DNA of 64,000 bases from JABDJL01 sp963664065 (GCA_963664065.1 OY760942.1:1-64000); one strand, 5' to 3'. Shown: positions 33,665-42,327, counted from the stretch's first letter. Program-made: numbers and translations. Notes: generated from the sequence alone by a model not told the origin.

Positions 33665-34396
33665 TTGAAGCCGATAAATAAAATACCAAGGCTGATCCGC
33701 ATAGCTACTGCCGTGATCGTGGTGGGTGGCCTCGCCGTCATGGTGCTCTCGGCACAGGACAATCTCGACACGGTCCGTCAAGCTGCCGAGCAGGGTGATG
33801 CCGCCGCACAGTTCAGCCTCGGGTTCATGTACCACGAGGGGAAGGGTGTCCTCAAGGACGATGCCGAAGCCGTGCGCTGGTATCGGTTGGCTGCCGAGCA
33901 AGGTATCGCCGCAGCACAGTTCAACCTCGGGCTCATGTACTCCGAGGGTGAGGGTGTCTTCGAGGACGATGCCGAAGCCGTGAAGTGGTACCGAATGGCC
34001 GCCGAGCAAGGTTACGCCGTTGCGCAGTTCAATCTCGGGAACATGTGCGCCAATGGTGAGGGTGTCCTCAAGGACTTCGCCGAAGCGGTGCGCTGGTACC
34101 GGCTGGCCGCCGAACAGGGCCAAGCCAGTGCGCAGAACAACCTCGGGCTTCGGTACAAGAATGGTGAGGGTGTCCTCAAGGATTCCGTGCTCGCGCACAT
34201 GTGGTACAACATCGCTGGTGCAAACGGGAATGAAGCGGCCAGGAAACTTCGAGACAATCTCGAAGATGACATGACTCGCGCCGAGATCAGCCGGGCGACT
34301 GAACTGGCACGGGCATGTGTACGTCGTCAGAGCATATGGGACCACTTGAGCCTTTTTCTAAGAGACACTTTTCTGCCCGTACTTTCTCCAGTCTAG
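33665..34396 (+). CDS. SEL1-repeat protein, C-terminus altered by an IS
   Basis: Starts at a TTG with GGAGAGGAGAG upstream. An N-terminal membrane anchor or signal (residues 9-29, IRIATAVIVVGGLAVMVLSA) is followed by four SEL1 repeats of 36 residues with the AAEQGxAxAQFNLGxMY pattern. Such solenoids serve as periplasmic scaffolds. Relatives end soon after the ELARAC motif; here, after ELARACV (about 34320), the frame enters unrelated sequence and then the IS end at 34358, adding a spurious tail (RRQSIWDHLSLF). The IS insertion or deletion probably replaced the last few codons, leaving the repeats intact. Confidence 0.8.
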   Translation: MKPINKIPRLIRIATAVIVVGGLAVMVLSAQDNLDTVRQAAEQGDAAAQFSLGFMYHEGKGVLKDDAEAVRWYRLAAEQGIAAAQFNLGLMYSEGEGVFEDDAEAVKWYRMAAEQGYAVAQFNLGNMCANGEGVLKDFAEAVRWYRLAAEQGQASAQNNLGLRYKNGEGVLKDSVLAHMWYNIAGANGNEAARKLRDNLEDDMTRAEISRATELARACVRRQSIWDHLSLFLRDTFLPVLSPV

Positions 34397-35213
34397 CCTG
34401 CTAACCGCAGGTTTTGTATTTTCCTTTGCGTTAACGTTCTGGCTTTGATCATTGACCGTCGGTCCAGGATGTCGTTTCTTCTTCCGTTATACACATCAGC
34501 CGGCGTCACGTTATCCAGTGATTCGTGATACCGCTCATGGTTGTAATGAGCCACCCACTGAGCAATGGCACTTTCCAGTTCCCACGGGAAGTAATAATTC
34601 TCCAGCTTGACCACGTTTTTCATCGAACGGTGGTAGCGTTCGATCTTGCCCTGGGTCATCGGGTGGTACGGTGCTCCCCGGGTGTGCTTCATGTCTTGAT
34701 CCTGCAACCATTCCCTGAGTTCTTTTGAGATATAGCAGGGGCCGTTGTCAGACAGTAACCTGGGCTTGTGATGCACCCTGACTTCGGTGAGCCCTGTGGC
34801 TTTCAGAGCATCTTCCAGAGTATCGGTGACATCATGCGCCGCCATCGTGGTCGTCAACCGCCAGCTGATGATGTAACGGGAATAGTCATCCAGGATCGTC
34901 GACAGGAAGTACCAGCCCCAGCCCACCACCCGGAAGTAGGTAAAGTCTGTCTGCCACAGTTCATGTACACGCCGTGTCGGATGCTGGAACGCATCGGCTG
35001 CGCTCATCACTATGAACTGTGGGCTGGTAACCAGGTCATGGGCCTTGAGGATGCGATAGACACTGGACTCCGAGATAAAGTACTCATGGGTATCAGTAAG
35101 ATGCCAGGCCAGTTCCCGGGGTGTCAGCTCCGGTTGTTCCAGGGCCACATCAACAACCAGTTCCCGTACCGACTCGGGGATCTTGTTCCAGTGCTGACGT
35201 GATGCCCTGCTGT
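34358..35213 (-). mobile_element. 3' part of an IS element, truncated
   Basis: The outer end carries CTAAGAGACACTT (34358-34370), identical to the end of the remnant at 524-536. Inside it lies the C-terminal three quarters of a transposase. The element stops abruptly near 35213, where phage Gly-rich sequence begins, so its other end is missing. Confidence 0.65.
34393..35213 (-). pseudogene. IS3-superfamily transposase (rve core), N-terminus lost
   Basis: The authentic portion begins at about HWNKIPESVRELVVDVALEQ and runs to the stop at 34393, about 270 residues. The rve integrase core shows the first Asp in LWQTDFTYF, the second in LLSDNGPCY and the Glu in GKIERYHRS, so the DDE triad is intact. 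The open frame extends upstream for another 110 codons, but that part is antisense to the phage Gly-rich gene. The DNA-binding N-terminus is missing, so the copy should be inactive. Confidence 0.8.
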
Positions 35214-35224
35214 GTTGTTCGTCG

Positions 35225-35499
35225 GCGCTCGGACTATAACCGCCACCTCCGGCCCCGCCCAAGGCGGCAAAGGCTCGTCGGGGACGGGCGGCGATGGCGG
35301 AGACTATGGTTTTCAGGGCGCGGGCGGCGGAACCGGAACGACGGTCGGCGGCGGCGGGGCTGGCGGTTGGGGTCGCGGCGGTTCGACCTCCGGCCCGGTT
35401 GTGCCATTGCGCGGCGGCGGCGGGGCTGGCGGCGAGGGCTACGGGGCAAACGGTCAACGCGGAGCCCCCGGCGAATTGTTCGTTTACTACAGGACTTAA
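35225..35499 (+). pseudogene. Gly-rich phage tail-tip fragment, 5' end lost
   Basis: About 90 codons of Gly-rich repeat (GGDGGDYGFQGAGGGTGTTV and similar) ending ELFVYYRT. This is the usual C-terminal end of phage tail-fibre or tail-tip proteins, which finish in a glycine-rich domain. The upstream part is missing at the IS junction. It is followed after three bases by the next phage gene. Confidence 0.6.
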
Positions 35500-35502
35500 A
35501 AA

Positions 35503-35973
35503 ATGGTCACTTATGCAGAATTGAGCCGAATCCGCGAAACGAAATTCGCGCAAGTCGTCATTATCTCATCCGGCGACGTGCTCCCGGTTTTTCGGGACAG
35601 GACCAAGTGGTTTATCGACGTGGAGGGATACACTCCCGCGCCGAAAACCGATGGCTATTACGACATACAGGCCGACGTTTTCTCGGACACTCACCCGACA
35701 GGGGGCCGGGACCCGGTAAACGCGACGCCGATCGAGCTCTGGTTCGAGCGGGTCACGGACGACGAGCGGGGGATAATCTTCGTCCTTATGGACGAGGACG
35801 CCGGGGGCGTGACCCTGACTCAAATCCAGCGCGGACGCCTCAAGGCTTACGTCCTATTTTCACTCGGCGCGGACGAACTCGAACTCGACTCGTCTGAGGC
35901 CAACTATGTTTTTAATGTACTCGAGAGCAAGAAGGTAATTGGCGCTGGTCGGGCCGCCGCGATCCTCGCGTAA
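35503..35973 (+). CDS. phage tail-region protein, unknown
   Basis: 156 residues. It starts three bases after the Gly-rich gene, so the two are cotranscribed. The product is acidic alpha/beta with no membrane helix. A central stretch (WFIDVEGYTPAPKTDGYYDI) resembles phage proteins found directly after tail fibre genes, such as chaperones or assembly factors; I do not know a named family. Codon use is like the 0.6-12.6 kb prophage segment. Confidence 0.6.
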   Translation: MVTYAELSRIRETKFAQVVIISSGDVLPVFRDRTKWFIDVEGYTPAPKTDGYYDIQADVFSDTHPTGGRDPVNATPIELWFERVTDDERGIIFVLMDEDAGGVTLTQIQRGRLKAYVLFSLGADELELDSSEANYVFNVLESKKVIGAGRAAAILA

Positions 35974-36013
35974 ATTCGACCCCGCAGCGGCGGCGAACGC
36001 CCCGGTCGCGATC

Positions 36014-36057
36014 GCGTGTTATCTGCGTGTTATCTGCGTGTCATTTGCGTGTCATTT
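36014..36057. repeat. four 11-bp tandem repeats at the prophage edge
   Basis: GCGTGTTATCT twice, then GCGTGTCATTT twice, head to tail without gaps. It lies just past the last phage-like gene, where integrase arm-type sites could be expected. The function is unknown. Confidence 0.75.
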
Positions 36058-36189
36058 TCGGGACCTATTCCAGCCCCTTCAAGCGCTGATTCCCGGAGCA
36101 GGCGAACACCCGGCGCCCCGGAAAGTGAAGCCTAGAAAGGGTTTGAGCTGGGCTGGAGTGGTTCAGATGAAACCGGGAATATGGCGGCC

Positions 36190-36340
36190 ATCGCAGGCCT
36201 CGCTCCTACAACCCCAGAAAATTCTGTGCAATATTGTGGGAGCGAATATTAATCGCGATTGTGCTCTCCGCTCCCACAACCCAAAATTGACACTTTGCTC
36301 GATTGAACAATTCGCGAGCAGGTGCTCGCTCCCACTATTC
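36190..36340. repeat. REP-like cluster of GTGGGAGCG palindromes
   Basis: TTGTGGGAGCG (36234-36244) pairs perfectly with CGCTCCCACAA (36269-36279). Related arms lie to each side (CGCTCCTACAA near 36200 and GCTCGCTCCCAC near 36323). This is the form of REP/BIME elements in gammaproteobacteria, mobilised by RAYT transposases. It lies between the prophage edge and the doxX gene end and may also act as a transcription barrier. Confidence 0.65.
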
Positions 36341-36347
36341 TTTTCTA

Positions 36348-36773
36348 CTAAGAAGAAAGTTTTTGGTCGACGGAGTACTTACCACCACCTTCGATCATCA
36401 GGCAAAAAGCTGCTGCTGCCAGAAGCAGAGCCCACTGGTAACCGCCACGGCCAGCAAATCCATTCGGAAGATGCACAACAAATACAGCAACCAGCATGGC
36501 GAAAGTTTGCGCAGCCGTCACAACACGGGTCATAAAGCCTGCGATAAGCAACGCTCCACCAAATACCTCTGTGGAACCCAGCAAGACCGCGCTGAGTGAA
36601 GGTAATGGAATCCCCCTATTCGCCAGGTTTTCCGCCAATCCCGCCAGGCTGCCTTCGCCGCCGTCCCAGCCAAATTTCGGCAGGCCGTGGGCAACAAAAA
36701 CCGAACCGGTAACGAGACGCAGTGCAAGTAATCCGATGCTGTCTCTTGTTTCCATCAATTTTTTAAAATCCAT
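36348..36773 (-). CDS. DoxX-family membrane protein
   Basis: 141 residues from the ATG at 36773 (AGGAG elements upstream; a start at 36800 is also possible). Four membrane helices, with the family's RLVTGSVFVAHGLPKFG opening and TEVFGGALLIAGFMTR in the second helix. DoxX proteins sit in the inner membrane and are linked with quinone or thiol redox reactions; the exact reaction of this member is unknown. It is divergent from the cobalamin adenosyltransferase gene with only 72 bases between. Confidence 0.85.
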   Translation of the reverse strand: MDFKKLMETRDSIGLLALRLVTGSVFVAHGLPKFGWDGGEGSLAGLAENLANRGIPLPSLSAVLLGSTEVFGGALLIAGFMTRVVTAAQTFAMLVAVFVVHLPNGFAGRGGYQWALLLAAAAFCLMIEGGGKYSVDQKLSS

Positions 36774-36845
36774 GCTCCTTTGCTCCTGATTTCCTGGCAT
36801 GTGCTCATGTTATATTGAGCCGATTGAATACTGATAGTTGGATCA

Positions 36846-37397
36846 ATGGGTAATCGCCTCTCGAAAATATACACCCGTACCGGTGATAAGGGAACAACAG
36901 GGCTTGGTGATGGTTCCCGGGTGGGAAAAGACAACCCACGGGTAGACGCTTTTGGTACCGTGGATGAACTCAACAGCGCAATAGGCCTGCTGCTGGCCGC
37001 AGAGCCGGTTGATCCAGTCAATAGCCAACTCAACCGCATTCAACACGAGCTGTTCGACCTTGGCGGTGAGCTTTGCATGCCCGGCGTAAGCCTGATTCCA
37101 GATTCTTACATCACCCAACTCGAGTCCGACCTGGATAGATTAAACGAGGAATTGCCTCCGCTCAAGGATTTTATCCTGCCGGGGGGCTCAGAAGCAGCAG
37201 CCAGATGCCATATGGCAAGAACCATTTGCCGGCGGGCCGAAAGGCTGCTGGTTTCGCTTGCGAAAGACGAACAGCTCAACGAGGTCAGCCTGAGATACCT
37301 TAATCGCCTTTCAGACCTGTTGTTCGTGATGGCCCGGATTCAGGCAAAGGCTGACGCAGGCTCCGAAGTGATTTGGGTGCACGGGGATCAGCGCTAA
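36846..37397 (+). CDS. ATP:cob(I)alamin adenosyltransferase, PduO type
   Basis: 183 residues. The ATP-binding N-terminus IYTRTGDKGTTGLGDGSRV and the second motif (ARTICRRAERLLVSLA, about residues 123-138) with YLNRLSDLLFVMAR are diagnostic. The trimeric cytosolic enzyme transfers the adenosyl group from ATP to cob(I)alamin, giving coenzyme B12 for mutases such as methylmalonyl-CoA mutase. The nearby mmsA gene, which yields propionyl-CoA, makes that pathway link plausible. Full length. Confidence 0.93.
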   Translation: MGNRLSKIYTRTGDKGTTGLGDGSRVGKDNPRVDAFGTVDELNSAIGLLLAAEPVDPVNSQLNRIQHELFDLGGELCMPGVSLIPDSYITQLESDLDRLNEELPPLKDFILPGGSEAAARCHMARTICRRAERLLVSLAKDEQLNEVSLRYLNRLSDLLFVMARIQAKADAGSEVIWVHGDQR

Positions 37398-37466
37398 ATT
37401 AAAACGTGGAGCGATCACCTATCATTCCCACATGGACAACAATTTTTTAGTAAAGAGAAACTGGAA

Positions 37467-37850
37467 ATGGAAATTGCAACCATCATCGTAATGCTGGCAC
37501 TGGCTGAATACCTGTTTTTCACCATCAGAGTCGGCGCCAGCCGGGGGGAACTTGGTGTAGTAGCACCATCGTGCACCTGAAACGAAACCTTTGAACGGAT
37601 TTTGCGTGTTCAGCAAAATACCCTCGAGCAACTGATCATCTTTATCCCTGCAACTTATGCATTTGCCTGGTTCGTCAGCTCTACCTGGGTGCTGTTGCCG
37701 GCAGCAATGTTCCTTGTTGGCCGTTATCTATACTCAATGGAATACATCAAGCAGCCAGAGACGCGTGTACCCGGAATGAGTATGACCTTGTTGGCCAATG
37801 CAGCGCTGGTTGTGGTTACGCTTGGGAACCTTGCCTGGGGAATGGTTTAG
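37467..37850 (+). pseudogene. MAPEG-family membrane protein with an in-frame TGA
   Basis: Starting at 37467 the frame reads MEIATIIVMLALAEYLFFTI and on to APSCT, hits TGA at 37578-37580 (codon 38), then continues in the same frame with the family motif NETFERILRVQQNTLEQLI and three more membrane helices to 37850. Relatives have Gly just before NE, so GGA to TGA is the simplest change. MAPEG proteins are four-helix enzymes related to microsomal glutathione transferase. A downstream start at about 37602 would leave an inactive stub. Either a pseudogene or a sequencing error. Confidence 0.8.
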
Positions 37851-37930
37851 CCTTACAGGGTGGGTAGCGCAAGCTAGCAACGCAGAGTCGGACAACGATT
37901 GGTGGGTAAGCAATTACCCGCGCTACGGAC

Positions 37931-39427
37931 TCATCCGAGTTTGGGGAAATGGAAATCCGCGCCCTGGCGTATGCCGGAATGCCATCTTTTGGTGACCGTT
38001 TTCTGGCGGGTGTAAAACCGTATTCCTTCCGGCCCGTATATGGCGTGGTCGCCAAACAAGGACTGCTTCCAGCCTCCAAAGCTGTGGAAAGCCATCGGTA
38101 CCGGGATGGGGATATTCACACCGACCATGCCGGCCTGGATGCGCTGCACAAAAGTCCGCGCTGCATCGCCATCACGGGTGAATACGGAAACACCGTTTCC
38201 GTAGACGTGTGCGTTGATCAGGTCCACTGCTTCATCGAAGCTGTCAACCCTGACGACACATAACACCGGGCCAAAAATTTCTTCCTGGTAAATCCGCATT
38301 TCGGTAGTGACCCGGTCAAATAATGTACCACCAAAGAAAAACCCTTCAGGTGCTTCCGGATGACTGAAGCTCCTGCCGTCTACGACCAGTTCCGCTCCTT
38401 CGCGTTCACCGATATCCACGTAGGAACTGACTCTATCCCGGTGTTCGCCGGTAATCAGCGGTCCCATTTCCGCGCCTTCCACGTTGCCTGGCTCGATGAT
38501 CAGCGATTGCGCGCGTTCTTTCAGTTGAGCAACGAGTTCATCGGCGGTGTCTTCGCCCACAACGACCGCAACTGAAATCGCCATGCAACGCTCACCGGCA
38601 GATCCGTATGCTGAACCAACCAGGGCGTCGGTCGCCCGGTCAATAGGCGCATCCGGCATCACCAGCATGTGGTTCTTGGCTCCGCCCAGCGCCTGCACAC
38701 GCTTGCCATTGGCCGAGCCGGTTTCAAAAATCTTCTTCGCAATCGGTGTTGAGCCAACAAAACTGATGGCCTGGATTCCCGGGTGTGCCAGCACCGCATC
38801 AACGGCTTCGCGATCACCGTGTATGACGTTAAAAACTCCATCCGGAACACCTGCCTCTTTTACCAGTTCGGCCAGCATCATGGAGGCTGAGGGATCTCTT
38901 TCAGAAGGCTTCAACACAAAGGTATTACCGCAGACCAGGGCCATCGGCATCATCCACAGAGGCACCATGGCCGGAAAATTAAACGGCGTAATACCCGCAA
39001 CAACACCCAGTGGCTGGCGCAGCGAATAACTGTCAACACCGGTACCAACGCTGTCGGAATACTCACCTTTCAATAACTGCGGTGCTCCACAGGCAAATTC
39101 TACGACCTCCAGCCCACGTGTCACTTCACCTCGTGCATCTTCACGCACCTTTCCATGCTCATTGGTTAAAATGGCGGCCAGTGCGTCGAGATTTTGTTCG
39201 ATCAGGTTTTTCAGACGGAACATACAGCGCGCGCGCCTTAACGCGGGTTGCGCTGCCCATGCCGGGAAAGCGGCCTCGGCGGCTTTTACCGCCGCATCTA
39301 CATCTGCGGCCGTTGCCATGGAAACCTGGCGTTGAACCTGGCCAGTAGCGGGGTTGTAAACGTCACCGAAGCGGTCTCCGGAACCGGGTTCACGCTTGCC
39401 GTTAATAAAGTGGGTAATGATGTCCAT
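37931..39427 (-). CDS. mmsA: methylmalonate-semialdehyde dehydrogenase (acylating)
   Basis: 498 residues, the family's normal length. The opening THFINGKREPGSGDRFGDVY, the cofactor site FVGSTPIAKKI, the catalytic Cys in GSAGERCMA (about 286) and NIPIPVPMAFHSFGGWK are all diagnostic. It turns methylmalonate or malonate semialdehyde with NAD and CoA into propionyl-CoA or acetyl-CoA, the last steps of valine and beta-alanine breakdown. It lies 41 bases after ald on the same strand, so the two form an operon likely governed by the divergent Lrp regulator. Confidence 0.95.
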   Translation of the reverse strand: MDIITHFINGKREPGSGDRFGDVYNPATGQVQRQVSMATAADVDAAVKAAEAAFPAWAAQPALRRARCMFRLKNLIEQNLDALAAILTNEHGKVREDARGEVTRGLEVVEFACGAPQLLKGEYSDSVGTGVDSYSLRQPLGVVAGITPFNFPAMVPLWMMPMALVCGNTFVLKPSERDPSASMMLAELVKEAGVPDGVFNVIHGDREAVDAVLAHPGIQAISFVGSTPIAKKIFETGSANGKRVQALGGAKNHMLVMPDAPIDRATDALVGSAYGSAGERCMAISVAVVVGEDTADELVAQLKERAQSLIIEPGNVEGAEMGPLITGEHRDRVSSYVDIGEREGAELVVDGRSFSHPEAPEGFFFGGTLFDRVTTEMRIYQEEIFGPVLCVVRVDSFDEAVDLINAHVYGNGVSVFTRDGDAARTFVQRIQAGMVGVNIPIPVPMAFHSFGGWKQSLFGDHAIYGPEGIRFYTRQKTVTKRWHSGIRQGADFHFPKLG

Positions 39428-39468
39428 CAGTTCATATCCTTCGCTATAGCCTTAATGATAGCAAGTGC

Positions 39469-40587
39469 TTAGTGCGCCAGTGCTTCCCTGGCCGGCACGA
39501 AATCATAGTTCAGGTCGCGGGCCACATCTTCATAAGTCACCATTCCGCGATGGACATTCAGGCCTGCCAGAAAATGTGGATCATCTTCCAGCGCCTGTCG
39601 TGGTCCCTTTTTGGCAAGTGCCAATACATATGGCAGGGTTGCGTTGTTCAGTGCAAATGTTGATGTGCGCGGAACCGCGCCGGGCATATTGGCGACACAA
39701 TAATGGACGATGTCATCCACGACATAGGTAGGCTCAGCATGTGTTGTGGCGTGCGAGGTTTCGAAACACCCCCCCTGGTCAATGGCGACATCCACCAATA
39801 CTGAACCTTTATGCATTGAAGCGAGATGCTCGCGGGTTACCAGCTTGGGCGCCGCAGCGCCGGGAATCAGTACCCCGCCAATCACCAGGTCTGAATCCTT
39901 CAAATGCCGGTCGATTGCCCCGGCTGTTGAATAAACTGTTTCGATCCTGCTCAAGAACGTCGCATCGAGAAAGCGCATCACTTCGGCGTTGCGGTCAAGC
40001 ACCACCACACGTGCTCCCAGGCCGACAGCCATTTGGGCCGCGTTAAATCCGACGGTACCTCCGCCGATGATCAGCACCTTGGCCGGCTCCACCCCCGGCA
40101 CCCCCCCCAGCAGCACACCTGAGCCGCCTCGTGCCTTTTCCAAGCACCACGCGCCGGCCTGTATGGACAGGCGCCCGGCCACTTCAGACATGGGCGCCAG
40201 CAAGGGAAGATTGCCGCTGTCATCGGTTACTGTTTCGTAGGCGATGCAAGTTGCACCGCTTTGAACAAGGTCTTCTGTTTGCTCAGGATCCGGGGCGAGG
40301 TGCAAATAGGTGAACAAGGTATGGTCCTCGCGCAGCATGGCACGTTCCCCGGCCTGCGGTTCCTTGACCTTCACAATCATCTCCACCGCAGAGAAAATGG
40401 TCGGTGCATCACCGAGTATCTGTGCACCAGCTTCAAGGTAATCATCGTCGTCCATACCGATACCCAGGCCAGCACCTGTTTCAACAAAAACATCGTGACC
40501 ACGGCTGGTCAGTTCCTTGACAGAAGTGGGCACCAGGCCCACCCGGTACTCGTGATTCTTGATCTCTGTCGGTACACCAATCTTCAT
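39469..40587 (-). CDS. ald: alanine dehydrogenase
   Basis: 372 residues. The N-terminus MKIGVPTEIKNHEYRVGLVP, the substrate-binding KVKEPQ (about 74-79), the catalytic HLAPD (about 96), the NAD motif IIGGGTVGFNAAQMAVGLGA (about 171-190) and NMPGAVPRTST near the end are all present. It deaminates L-alanine to pyruvate with NAD, or runs in reverse to fix ammonia. It is the first gene of the ald-mmsA operon and is divergent from the lrp gene. Confidence 0.96.
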   Translation of the reverse strand: MKIGVPTEIKNHEYRVGLVPTSVKELTSRGHDVFVETGAGLGIGMDDDDYLEAGAQILGDAPTIFSAVEMIVKVKEPQAGERAMLREDHTLFTYLHLAPDPEQTEDLVQSGATCIAYETVTDDSGNLPLLAPMSEVAGRLSIQAGAWCLEKARGGSGVLLGGVPGVEPAKVLIIGGGTVGFNAAQMAVGLGARVVVLDRNAEVMRFLDATFLSRIETVYSTAGAIDRHLKDSDLVIGGVLIPGAAAPKLVTREHLASMHKGSVLVDVAIDQGGCFETSHATTHAEPTYVVDDIVHYCVANMPGAVPRTSTFALNNATLPYVLALAKKGPRQALEDDPHFLAGLNVHRGMVTYEDVARDLNYDFVPAREALAH

Positions 40588-40620
40588 AAGTAGTCTCCTG
40601 ACGCCTAATCAACTATTTTA

Positions 40621-40670
40621 ATAGGCTAAATGCAGCTTTTTATGCTGTATATTTGTATTTAATAGCCTAT
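40621..40670. promoter_or_regulatory. paired inverted sites in the ald-lrp intergenic region
   Basis: ATAGGCTA (40621-40628) and its exact inverse TAGCCTAT (40663-40670) are 42 bases apart, four helical turns, in an AT-rich 114-base interval between divergent genes. This suits an Lrp/AsnC octamer wrapping DNA to control ald and itself. That assignment is inference from position and symmetry. Confidence 0.6.
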
Positions 40671-40701
40671 TATGCTTTTTAATCGTTGAAATCAATCAAA
40701 C

Positions 40702-41187
40702 ATGAAATCAAGAACGCCAAAACCACTCGACCGTACAGACCGGCGCATACTCGAGTGTCTGCAAGAAGACGGCCGAATGTCGAACGTGGCACTTGCGAAA
40801 AAGGTCAACTTGACCCCAACCCCCTGCCTTGAACGCGTCAAGCGCCTGGAAAGAGATGGTTATATTCAAGGCTACACCGCCACGCTCGACCCGGAACTGG
40901 TGGGTTCAGGTCTGCTGGTATTTGTCGAAATCGATCTTTTACACACCTCCCCCGATGTATTCAGGGATTTCAGAAAACAGGTCATTAAATTTAATGAAGT
41001 TCTGGAATGCCACCTGGTTTCGGGAAATTTTGATTACCTGATCAAAGCCCGTGTGCGGGACATGCAGGAATACCGCGACTTGTTGGGAGAAAAGATTCTT
41101 TCCCTGCCCGGGGTTAACGGTTCGCGATCCTACGTGGTCATGGAGGAAGTAAAGGAAACGCTCAAGCTTCCACTATTCAAGTCGTGA
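40702..41187 (+). CDS. Lrp/AsnC-family regulator
   Basis: 161 residues. Helix-turn-helix at about 12-60 (LDRTDRRILECLQEDGRMSN, then KKVNLTPTPCLERVKRLERD), followed by the RAM effector domain (VFVEIDLLHTSPDVF to SLPGVNGSRSYVVMEEVKET). Close to the Lrp of gammaproteobacteria in the LTPTPCLERVK helix. It is divergent from ald-mmsA, as BkdR/Lrp-type activators of amino-acid breakdown often are, so L-alanine or branched-chain amino acids are the likely effectors. Confidence 0.9.
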   Translation: MKSRTPKPLDRTDRRILECLQEDGRMSNVALAKKVNLTPTPCLERVKRLERDGYIQGYTATLDPELVGSGLLVFVEIDLLHTSPDVFRDFRKQVIKFNEVLECHLVSGNFDYLIKARVRDMQEYRDLLGEKILSLPGVNGSRSYVVMEEVKETLKLPLFKS

Positions 41188-41239
41188 TTTCACCTGATCA
41201 AGGGTATGCTTTGGTACTCCTGCTTCACCTCTGAAGACG

Positions 41240-42157
41240 ATGACAACAATCATTCGACACGAAGAATGCCTCCAGCATGACACCGGGCCCCGCAGTCCGG
41301 AGCGTGCACAAAGGGTCATTGCCAGCCTGGGAGGACTGGAAGGACTCAAAGGCCTGGAGTACCTTCCGGCGCCAAAAGCCACCTGCGAACAGATTTCCCG
41401 CGTGCACCCGGAACTGTTCCAGGCCCGGCTTCAGGAACTGCAGCCCCGGGATGGCCGTGTATCAGTAACCGAGGAAGACAACGTCATGAGCCGCGGCACC
41501 CTGGATGCCACGCTAAGGGCCAGCGGCGCCATCTGCTTTGGAATCGACCAGGTACTCGCCGGCAAATCCGAGAATGCGTTTTGTGTCACCCGTCCGCCCG
41601 GTCACCATGCAGCGCAGGAAATCGCCATGGGTTACTGTTTTTTTAACCACGTTGCGGTGGGTGCCAGGCATGCCCAGACTCATGAAGGGATTGAGAAAGT
41701 GGCGATTCTCGATTTTGATGTACACCATGGCAACGGCACCCAGGCCATATTCGAGAACGACCCCAGCATTTTGTTCGTATCCAGCCACCAGATGCCCTTG
41801 TATCCCGGCAGCGGATACGCCGAGGAAACCGGTGCCGGCAATATTCTTAACCTGCCACTTGCTCCCGGTACCGGCAGCAGGGAGTTTCGTGAAGCATGGT
41901 CAACGCTGGGCTTTCTCGCAGTTCACAGCTTCGAACCAGACATGATCCTGATTTCAGCGGGCTTCGATGCGCACTACCGCGATCCGCTGGCGCACCTGGA
42001 GGTGCAGGATATTGACTATCGCTGGATTACCGACCAGGCCATGGAGTTGGCGAATGATTCAGCCGGAGGCAGGCTGGTCTCAATACTTGAAGGCGGTTAT
42101 GACCTCGAGGCGCTGGCATCGGCATCAAGGGCCCATGTCGAAGGCTTGATATCGTAG
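41240..42157 (+). CDS. histone-deacetylase-family amidohydrolase
   Basis: 305 residues. The arginase/deacetylase fold shows RPPGHHA (about 114-120), the zinc ligands in DFDVHHGNGTQ (about 154-164) and SAGFDAH (about 244-250), and the C-terminal GGYD. It resembles the class II-like bacterial enzymes that act on acetylated small molecules (polyamines, acetoin-linked substrates) or lysines. All catalytic residues are present. It lies 52 bases after lrp on the same strand and may share its transcript. Confidence 0.92.
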   Translation: MTTIIRHEECLQHDTGPRSPERAQRVIASLGGLEGLKGLEYLPAPKATCEQISRVHPELFQARLQELQPRDGRVSVTEEDNVMSRGTLDATLRASGAICFGIDQVLAGKSENAFCVTRPPGHHAAQEIAMGYCFFNHVAVGARHAQTHEGIEKVAILDFDVHHGNGTQAIFENDPSILFVSSHQMPLYPGSGYAEETGAGNILNLPLAPGTGSREFREAWSTLGFLAVHSFEPDMILISAGFDAHYRDPLAHLEVQDIDYRWITDQAMELANDSAGGRLVSILEGGYDLEALASASRAHVEGLIS

Positions 42158-42327
42158 GGTGTAGGGTGGGTAAATGTTACCCACATTGCGGATACTGATC
42201 GCTTTTGTCGCCGCGACCGATTTCTTGCCTGACAGCCGTCCAATCATATACACGAGCAAATGAAGTAGCGCAGCCGGGTCCGGCTGTGGCGCCACTCTTG
42301 CTGGCATTTGCTCAGGAGGAGAAAGCA

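Noticed and set aside
35121..35897. 258-codon plus frame spanning the IS/phage joint
   Set aside because: Mixes antisense transposase with the wrong frame of the Gly-rich and tail genes.
600..36130. attL/attR direct repeat of the prophage
   Set aside because: By eye no shared core of useful length was found between the integrase end and the 35.97-36.35 kb edge; the left edge is disturbed by the IS remnant.
37578..37580. TGA as selenocysteine in the MAPEG protein
   Set aside because: The site aligns with a Gly, not Cys, and no hairpin of the right kind follows.
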